From JACRGC01 sp035288785 (GTDB taxonomy: Archaea > Micrarchaeota > Micrarchaeia > Norongarragalinales > SBBD01), in assembly GCA_035288785.1 (NCBI GenBank), contig DATDZF010000046.1, positions 1-25,914 of the forward strand: a stretch of DNA of 25,914 bases, given 5' to 3'. Positions 21,745 to 25,914 of this stretch are shown in pieces (within the stretch, counting starts at the first letter, position 1; each line of letters opens with the position of its first letter). The translations under genes and the position numbers were made by a program. The notes beneath the pieces were generated by a model that was not told where the DNA came from, searched no databases, and saw nothing but the letters and a program-made list of their open reading frames with translations.

Positions 21745-22512
21745 ATGAAATATGCAGCGATTGCGGAAAAGGCCGCACGTGAGGCGGGCGAGCTGGTCCG
21801 CAAATACCAGGGGAAGGAAAAAGGCATCCATTTCAAGGCGGAACGGGACATCGCAACCATAGCGGACAAGAAAAGCGAGGAACTGCTTAGGAAAATCCTG
21901 ATCGAGGACAATTTCCCGGAGCACGATTTCCTCTCGGAGGAATCAGAATTCAGGGATGCAAAATCGGAGTACCGGTGGATCGTGGATCCAGTCGATGGCA
22001 CCGGCAATTTCGCGCACGAGAACCCGCTTTGGGGGATTTCCGTTGGGCTTATGCACAAGGGCGAAATGGTCGCGGGCGCGGTATGCCTCCCAACCTTGGA
22101 TGAAATGTTCATAGCCGAGAAGGGGAAGGGCGCGTTCCTCAATGGGAAAAAAATCGGGGCCTCAAGCCAGAGCGAATTCTACGACTTGCTGCTCTGCGTG
22201 GAAATGGCCCCAAACGAGGAGATGATCAGAAAGACGCTGCTATTGGAAAAGAGCCTTGCCCTAAAGCACCGCGTACGCACCCTGGGTTCGGCAGCGATGG
22301 ACCTTGCATTCCTGGCATGCGGGAGGTTCGATGTATTCATCTCGGCATACCTGTATATATGGGATGTTGCCGCCGCAATTTGCATAATCGGAGAAGCCGG
22401 CGGGATATGCAGCCGGCTTGACGGCAGCAGGATAGATCCCTTGAGGATGAGCTTTGATTTTGCGGCAAGCAACGGGATATTGCATAGGCAACTAATTGAG
22501 AAGCTGCAATGA
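21745..22512 (+). CDS. Inositol-monophosphatase-family phosphatase
   Basis: The 255-residue Mg2+-dependent sugar phosphatase has the family motifs: 'FLSEES' (metal-binding Glu65/66), 'WIVDPVDGTGNFAH' (Asp81, Asp84, Gly85, Thr86) and 'YIWDVAAAICIIGEAGG' (Asp near residue 212). Archaeal members hydrolyse myo-inositol 1-phosphate and often also fructose 1,6-bisphosphate, so the enzyme may serve gluconeogenesis, inositol lipid synthesis, or both; this cannot be resolved from sequence. The start is set by the TATA box at leaderless distance. The gene converges on the SpoIIM gene; a run of six T (ATATTTTTTAT, about 22541) follows the stop as a terminator. Confidence 0.92.
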   Translation: MKYAAIAEKAAREAGELVRKYQGKEKGIHFKAERDIATIADKKSEELLRKILIEDNFPEHDFLSEESEFRDAKSEYRWIVDPVDGTGNFAHENPLWGISVGLMHKGEMVAGAVCLPTLDEMFIAEKGKGAFLNGKKIGASSQSEFYDLLLCVEMAPNEEMIRKTLLLEKSLALKHRVRTLGSAAMDLAFLACGRFDVFISAYLYIWDVAAAICIIGEAGGICSRLDGSRIDPLRMSFDFAASNGILHRQLIEKLQ

Positions 22513-22580
22513 AAGGGCCCAGCCAAAGGAAATATTTTTTATAGAAACATCGGGATGCAAAAAGATCCTCCCCTGCTTCG

Positions 22581-22588
22581 AAAAAAAA
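22581..22588 (-). terminator. T8 terminator of the SpoIIM-family gene
   Basis: Eight T in a row on the minus strand, beginning 10 bases after the stop codon end at 22598. Confidence 0.55.
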
Positions 22589-22597
22589 TTGCCAAAT

Positions 22598-23419
22598 TCA
22601 AAGCGCCGGGAAAACGAATGCCTCGAACGCCGCACCCACAACAACAACTGCCGCGGAGAGTGCGAAAAAGATCAGCCCGTCCATTACCACGAAGTTGAAG
22701 CGGGAAGTGCCCATCCTTTCCTTAAGGTACGCCTTTGTGATCACGATGCCGGCGATGACTGCAAGGAAATATGCAGAGGCCTCGAGGAGGGTGTGCGGCA
22801 AGACCCGCACCAGAATCGAAAGGAATGCCGCGGTCTTCTCGCCCCCGCCGCTTACCTGAACAGCAAGGAATGCGAACACCGTCCCCCACACCGATGCGTT
22901 CCATGCAAGGAAGAGCATGGCGCCCGCGCCATAAGCGCTTGAGAGGATGAAAACAACTATCATCACCACAAGATTGTTTACAATGTATTGGATGAAGCAC
23001 TCAAATCCGGATTCGCAGCCTCCTGCTGCGCTCCCGGAAAGGTTCTGGTAGGGCGCGAGTTGCGATCCAAAAAGGTTCTTGACGCGCACCTCCTTGGAAT
23101 AGAGGTACATCGCCGAGTATGCGAGCATGATCCCAAAAAAGAGCAGCAATATCGTGCGGAAGGTCTGTGAATGGTCCCTGAAAATGCCCCTTGAAATGCG
23201 CTTGCGCCGGTACTCGCCTTCTTCCTCATAGTAGATGAGCTTGGAGAGGAACGGCTGCAAAATGAGCGAGGCAAATGCAAGCCCCATGAGCCCAACATTC
23301 TCAGGGAATACGATGTAGGCGGTGAGCACGCCCAAAAAAGTTGCACTGAAGCCCAATGCGAATATCATCAAGGGGTTGCGTTTAACCAGCCGGTTGCGAA
23401 GGTAGTCGAGGATGGCCAT
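22598..23419 (-). CDS. SpoIIM-family (stage II sporulation protein M-like) membrane protein
   Basis: The 273-residue protein has about six membrane helices: 'PLMIFALGFSATFLGVL', 'LMGLAFASLILQPF', 'LLLFFGIMLAYSAMYL', 'LVVMIVVFILSSAYGAGAMLFL', 'VLPHTLLEASAYFLAVIAGIVI' and a final 'LIFFALSAAVVVVGAAFEAF'. The P-H-x-x-x-E in the fifth helix (P-H-T-L-L-E) is the hallmark of the SpoIIM/DUF95 family, common in archaea and of unknown function there. Two Cys in the outer loop (G-C-E-S-G-F-E-C) may pair. The start at 23419 (M-A-I-L-D-Y) is preferred to the longer frame from 23497, which overlaps folD and adds 26 non-hydrophobic residues. It is the third gene of a minus-strand run with folD. Confidence 0.85.
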   Translation of the reverse strand: MAILDYLRNRLVKRNPLMIFALGFSATFLGVLTAYIVFPENVGLMGLAFASLILQPFLSKLIYYEEEGEYRRKRISRGIFRDHSQTFRTILLLFFGIMLAYSAMYLYSKEVRVKNLFGSQLAPYQNLSGSAAGGCESGFECFIQYIVNNLVVMIVVFILSSAYGAGAMLFLAWNASVWGTVFAFLAVQVSGGGEKTAAFLSILVRVLPHTLLEASAYFLAVIAGIVITKAYLKERMGTSRFNFVVMDGLIFFALSAAVVVVGAAFEAFVFPAL

Positions 23420-23483
23420 ATTTTCACGATATAATTGATGTGAAGGGCATAATAATATTGATGGAATCGGGTTCAAACCAACC

Positions 23484-24425
23484 TTACAATGGCCCATTCT
23501 GCAATTTCGCGCAGTTCACCGTATTTTGCATGAGCATCGCAATGGTCATCGGGCCAACGCCGCCGGGGACCGGGGTTATGAGGGAGGCTTTTTTGCTTAC
23601 GCTTTCAAAATCCACATCGCCCACAAATTTTGTTTTTAGCTCAGGCAAGGTTACCGGATGATTTTTCCCATTCAAGGTTCGGGCTGTGCTTCCATCAACC
23701 AATTCCTCCTTCACCGTCTCCCCGCTGAGCCGGTTTATCCCAACGTCAATGACAACCGCGCCGTCCTTGACCATGGAAGCAGTTATTAGGCGGGGTTTTC
23801 CAACTGCTACAACTAGAATATCCGCTTGCCTTGTAATATCAGATAGGTCCCTTGTTTTCGAATGGCAGATGGTCACGGTTGCATTCCGGTTCAAAAGCAT
23901 GCTTGCAATCGGCTTTCCAACCAGAAGGCTCCTTCCAATTACTACAGCCCGCTTACCCTCAATAATTGCATTATGCGCTTCGAGCATGCGGATAATGCCT
24001 TTTGGGGTGCAGGGTGCAAGAGTTTCATCGCCATTAATCAGCTTGCCGATATTCACAGAACAAAGGCCATCGACGTCCTTTTCGGGAAGGATGGCATCCC
24101 TGATGGCGCGCTCGTTGATTTGGCTTGGCAGGGGGAACTGCACCAAAATGGCATGCACGCCCTTATCCTTGTTGAGTTTTCGGACAAGCCCAAGCAAATC
24201 ACCCTCGGATGTGCTTTCGGGCAATTCGAATTTTTTGGAATTGATCCCTATTTCCCGCGCCTTCTTTTCCTTGGAACTCACATACGATTGGGAAGCGGGG
24301 TCATTGCCAACAAGGATGACGGCAAGGGAGGGCACTACCTTCCGGGCGCCAAGCTTAACTATCTCCGCCTTCACCTCATTTAATACATCCTGTGCGATCG
24401 GCTTTCCCTCAATTAATTTCATCAT
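23484..24425 (-). CDS. folD: Methylenetetrahydrofolate dehydrogenase/cyclohydrolase
   Basis: The 313-residue bifunctional enzyme interconverts 5,10-methylene-THF and 10-formyl-THF. The active-site Tyr48 and Lys52 ('SYVSSKEKKA'), the Gln of 'VQFPLP', the Asp of 'KDVDGL' and the dinucleotide site 'VVIGRSLLVGKP' are all present. The C-terminal signature reads 'PVPGGVGPMTIAMLMQNT'. Its presence suggests folate-type one-carbon metabolism in this archaeon in place of, or beside, methanopterin. The gene is 35 bp after the small membrane-protein gene and 64 bp before the SpoIIM gene on the same strand. M-M-K-L-I-E: either of the two first Met may start; an AGGGT lies upstream. Confidence 0.96.
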   Translation of the reverse strand: MMKLIEGKPIAQDVLNEVKAEIVKLGARKVVPSLAVILVGNDPASQSYVSSKEKKAREIGINSKKFELPESTSEGDLLGLVRKLNKDKGVHAILVQFPLPSQINERAIRDAILPEKDVDGLCSVNIGKLINGDETLAPCTPKGIIRMLEAHNAIIEGKRAVVIGRSLLVGKPIASMLLNRNATVTICHSKTRDLSDITRQADILVVAVGKPRLITASMVKDGAVVIDVGINRLSGETVKEELVDGSTARTLNGKNHPVTLPELKTKFVGDVDFESVSKKASLITPVPGGVGPMTIAMLMQNTVNCAKLQNGPL

Positions 24426-24460
24426 ATTTTTTACCCTAAGAGTTGCGAATCATTTAAGGT

Positions 24461-24811
24461 TCAGTAGAAACCCTCGAATTCCGCCAATTTCTCGTCAACT
24501 TCCATGAGCTTGCCTTCCGCCCCCTCTGTGATCACTTCCAGCGCTTCGTGCGTGAGCTCCCCTTTCATGTACCTTCTTTTTGCATCGGAAATTTCCTTAA
24601 GGAGACCCCCTTTCACATCAAGCAAGCGTCGCATTGCGGCAAGCGCCTCACGCCGCGACTCTGGCAAATCCTTTAGTTCCTTTAGGATTTCCACCTTGTG
24701 CTCCCGGCTCTTGAACCCATCCCTTCCCCTGAAAAGCAAAAGGAACACAATGATCGCAAGTATTGCAATCACCATGTCCAGTACCGGGTTCAGTTCCGCA
24801 TCAATAGCCAT
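24461..24811 (-). CDS. Small single-pass membrane protein with coiled-coil tail
   Basis: The 116-residue protein has one membrane helix at about residues 12-27 ('VIAILAIIVFLLLF') followed by a basic stretch (R-G-R-D-G-F-K). A long charged helical region follows ('LKDLPESRREALAAMRRLLD', 'EISDAKRRYMKGELTHEALE') that should form a coiled coil in the cytoplasm. The segment R-Y-x-K-G-E-L-T-x-E-x-L resembles SHOCT-like oligomerisation motifs. The family was not recognised. A TATA-like TTTTTAAC stands about 30 bp upstream. It is first in the run with folD and the SpoIIM gene; whether it works with either is unknown. Confidence 0.7.
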   Translation of the reverse strand: MAIDAELNPVLDMVIAILAIIVFLLLFRGRDGFKSREHKVEILKELKDLPESRREALAAMRRLLDVKGGLLKEISDAKRRYMKGELTHEALEVITEGAEGKLMEVDEKLAEFEGFY

Positions 24812-25009
24812 GTGCCCACATAAGACTATCCGCTTTCGGAGTTAAAAATGTTTGTCGCTAGGCAGAGGGCGGATCTTGCTAGGCAGGCTTGAACTTCCTT
24901 GCGGGAAAAAGAACGCAAAAAATCCTTCCCGCCCAAGGGGATCATTCAGTTGGCAAGATCATATGGGCAAGGCGTTAGGCTTTTATTCCTTCAAACGCTC
25001 TCCTTATCC

Positions 25010-25014
25010 GGTGA
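25010..25014 (+). promoter_or_regulatory. Ribosome-binding site of the last gene
   Basis: GGTGA-GCCGG-ATG; the ATG is at 25020 and an in-frame GTG at 25011 lies within the site. Confidence 0.7.
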
Positions 25015-25019
25015 GCCGG

Positions 25020-25914
25020 ATGGGAATAGCCGAATCCTTAAAGCAATTCTATGACGGCATCGAGGAATCCTACTACAATTTCTGCGATTACCTCCAACAA
25101 AACATCCATTTCCCTGTTTACGACTGGTTCGTGACGCCAATTGAGACAAGGGGGATACCGTCCTTCCCGTTCTTCATCGCACTCGTGCTATTAATAATAG
25201 GCGGCGGCGTTTTTGCCTACCTCACACTTACTGCTGGCACCACTTCCATCAAGGTTTCGGTGGAGGTCGCAGGGACCCCGGCGCCCAACATACCAGTTTC
25301 ACTGTATGTGGATGGAAAGCTCCTTAAGACCGTAAATTCCGGAAAGGACGGAATTGCCAGCTTTGACAAGGTCCCCTTGAATAAGCAGGGGAAAATCCGG
25401 ATAGACGAGGAAGGATTCGAGCTATTCGAGCAGACCTTCAAAATCGGGAAAGATACCCCCAAAATTATCGCCTCGCTGCAGTCTTCCGGGGACGGCGGGG
25501 GCGATAAGGTAAAGGTGCGGGTAACCCTTAAGGTCACCGACACGAATGACATACCCCTTAGCGGCGCTAGCGTCTCTTATTATGATTCGGAAAGCGGGAA
25601 CTATGACACGGCGGCAACGGATGCATCCGGCACTTCAACCCTGATTGCGGCAAACCAGAATTCGGAGCTCAGCATTGAAGTATCAAAAACGGGCTACCAG
25701 AAGGCGACGGATACCATATTTGTTTCGGCAGGGAAGTCGAAGACTGTGCGCCTAAAGAAGCTTGTAGACACCGATGATGGGGACATCGACCCGAAAATAG
25801 AGAAGGGGGAAGTGCTGGTTGCCGTTGCGGACGAGGAGGGGAATCCGCTGGATGCGCAGGTTAGCATTTTCATCGCCTCCACGGATGCGGAAATCGACAT
25901 CCAGAGGACATACG
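25020..25914 (+). CDS. Membrane-anchored surface protein with repeated beta-sandwich units (3' end outside window)
   Basis: The frame is open from the ATG at 25020 to the window end (298 residues). The N-terminal 48 residues are soluble and Tyr-rich, then one membrane helix follows at about 50-70 ('FFIALVLLIIGGGVFAYLTL'). After it come repeated units that look like carboxypeptidase-regulatory/Ig-like beta sandwiches: about 77-152 ('IPVSLYVDGKLLKTV'), 165-246 ('VTDTNDIPLSGASVSYYD') and a third from 263 ('VAVADEEGNPLDAQVSIF'). The pattern 'x-G-x-P-L-x-G/D-A-x-V' repeats in units two and three. An internal signal-anchor places the repeats outside the cell. Such proteins serve as cell-surface, adhesion or S-layer components; a specific role is not visible. 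The GGTGA site fixes the start. Confidence 0.82.
   Translation, partial: MGIAESLKQFYDGIEESYYNFCDYLQQNIHFPVYDWFVTPIETRGIPSFPFFIALVLLIIGGGVFAYLTLTAGTTSIKVSVEVAGTPAPNIPVSLYVDGKLLKTVNSGKDGIASFDKVPLNKQGKIRIDEEGFELFEQTFKIGKDTPKIIASLQSSGDGGGDKVKVRVTLKVTDTNDIPLSGASVSYYDSESGNYDTAATDASGTSTLIAANQNSELSIEVSKTGYQKATDTIFVSAGKSKTVRLKKLVDTDDGDIDPKIEKGEVLVAVADEEGNPLDAQVSIFIASTDAEIDIQRTY

Noticed and set aside
23420..23497. N-terminal extension of the SpoIIM-family protein
   Set aside because: It overlaps the folD end, is not hydrophobic or family-like, and a natural start M-A-I-L-D-Y lies downstream.

Overview
The window looks archaeal. It has translation factor aIF5A with its hypusine lysine, a membrane-type LonB AAA+ domain, RtcB, PyrB plus PyrI, FtsZ with SepF, a class III (archaellin/pilin-type) signal peptide, TATA-like boxes about 25 bp before several start codons, and GGTGA ribosome-binding sites. 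Small genes, tight packing, large membrane-anchored surface proteins and de novo NAD genes would fit a DPANN-type archaeon (Diapherotrites or Micrarchaeota-like). That placement is a guess; no rRNA or tRNA gene was seen.

Layout. 1-5.1 kb: the end of a DUF4139-like protein, a UbiA-family prenyltransferase, a metallo-beta-lactamase-fold hydrolase, aIF5A, a class III pilin-like protein, the N-terminal half of LonB ending in an intein-like domain, and a lipoprotein. 5.2-10.4 kb: rtcB, a small zinc-ribbon/secreted-protein pair, the pyrBI operon and a HAD phosphatase. Three clusters of small DNA hairpins lie between these genes. 10.4-12.3 kb: a RelE-type toxin with a ribbon-helix-helix antitoxin, then ftsZ. 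12.5-16.7 kb: one 1398-residue secreted, C-terminally anchored protein of unknown function. 16.8-19.3 kb: nadA-nadB. 19.5-22.5 kb: two unknown genes, sepF and an inositol-monophosphatase-type enzyme. 22.6-24.8 kb: a SpoIIM-family membrane protein, folD and a small membrane protein on the minus strand. From 25,020 a membrane-anchored surface protein with repeated beta-sandwich-like units runs off the end.

Main discovery candidate. The LonB reading frame has Walker A and the two LonB membrane segments, and stops being LonB exactly at the conserved D-P-F-Q/S site. It continues for 116 residues as an N-terminal HINT (intein) half with blocks A and B. It then ends at a stop codon followed by T6 and by the next gene's promoter. 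Walker B, the sensor motifs and the Lon protease domain are absent here. This is the architecture expected of a split intein that rebuilds LonB by protein trans-splicing, with the partner gene elsewhere in the genome.

Second candidate. After pyrI the last ten codons plus stop of pyrI occur again 148 bp downstream. The two copies differ only at synonymous third positions, and a hairpin cluster lies between them. Related hairpin clusters follow rtcB and precede pyrB. This suggests a small structured element that arrived by recombination at a gene end.

The genes mix two translation modes: GGTGA-N5-ATG leaders (aIF5A, rtcB, antitoxin, ftsZ, sepF, the last surface protein, and a GGTGG variant at pyrB) and apparently leaderless genes (HAD, the 1398-residue protein, the IMPase and others).
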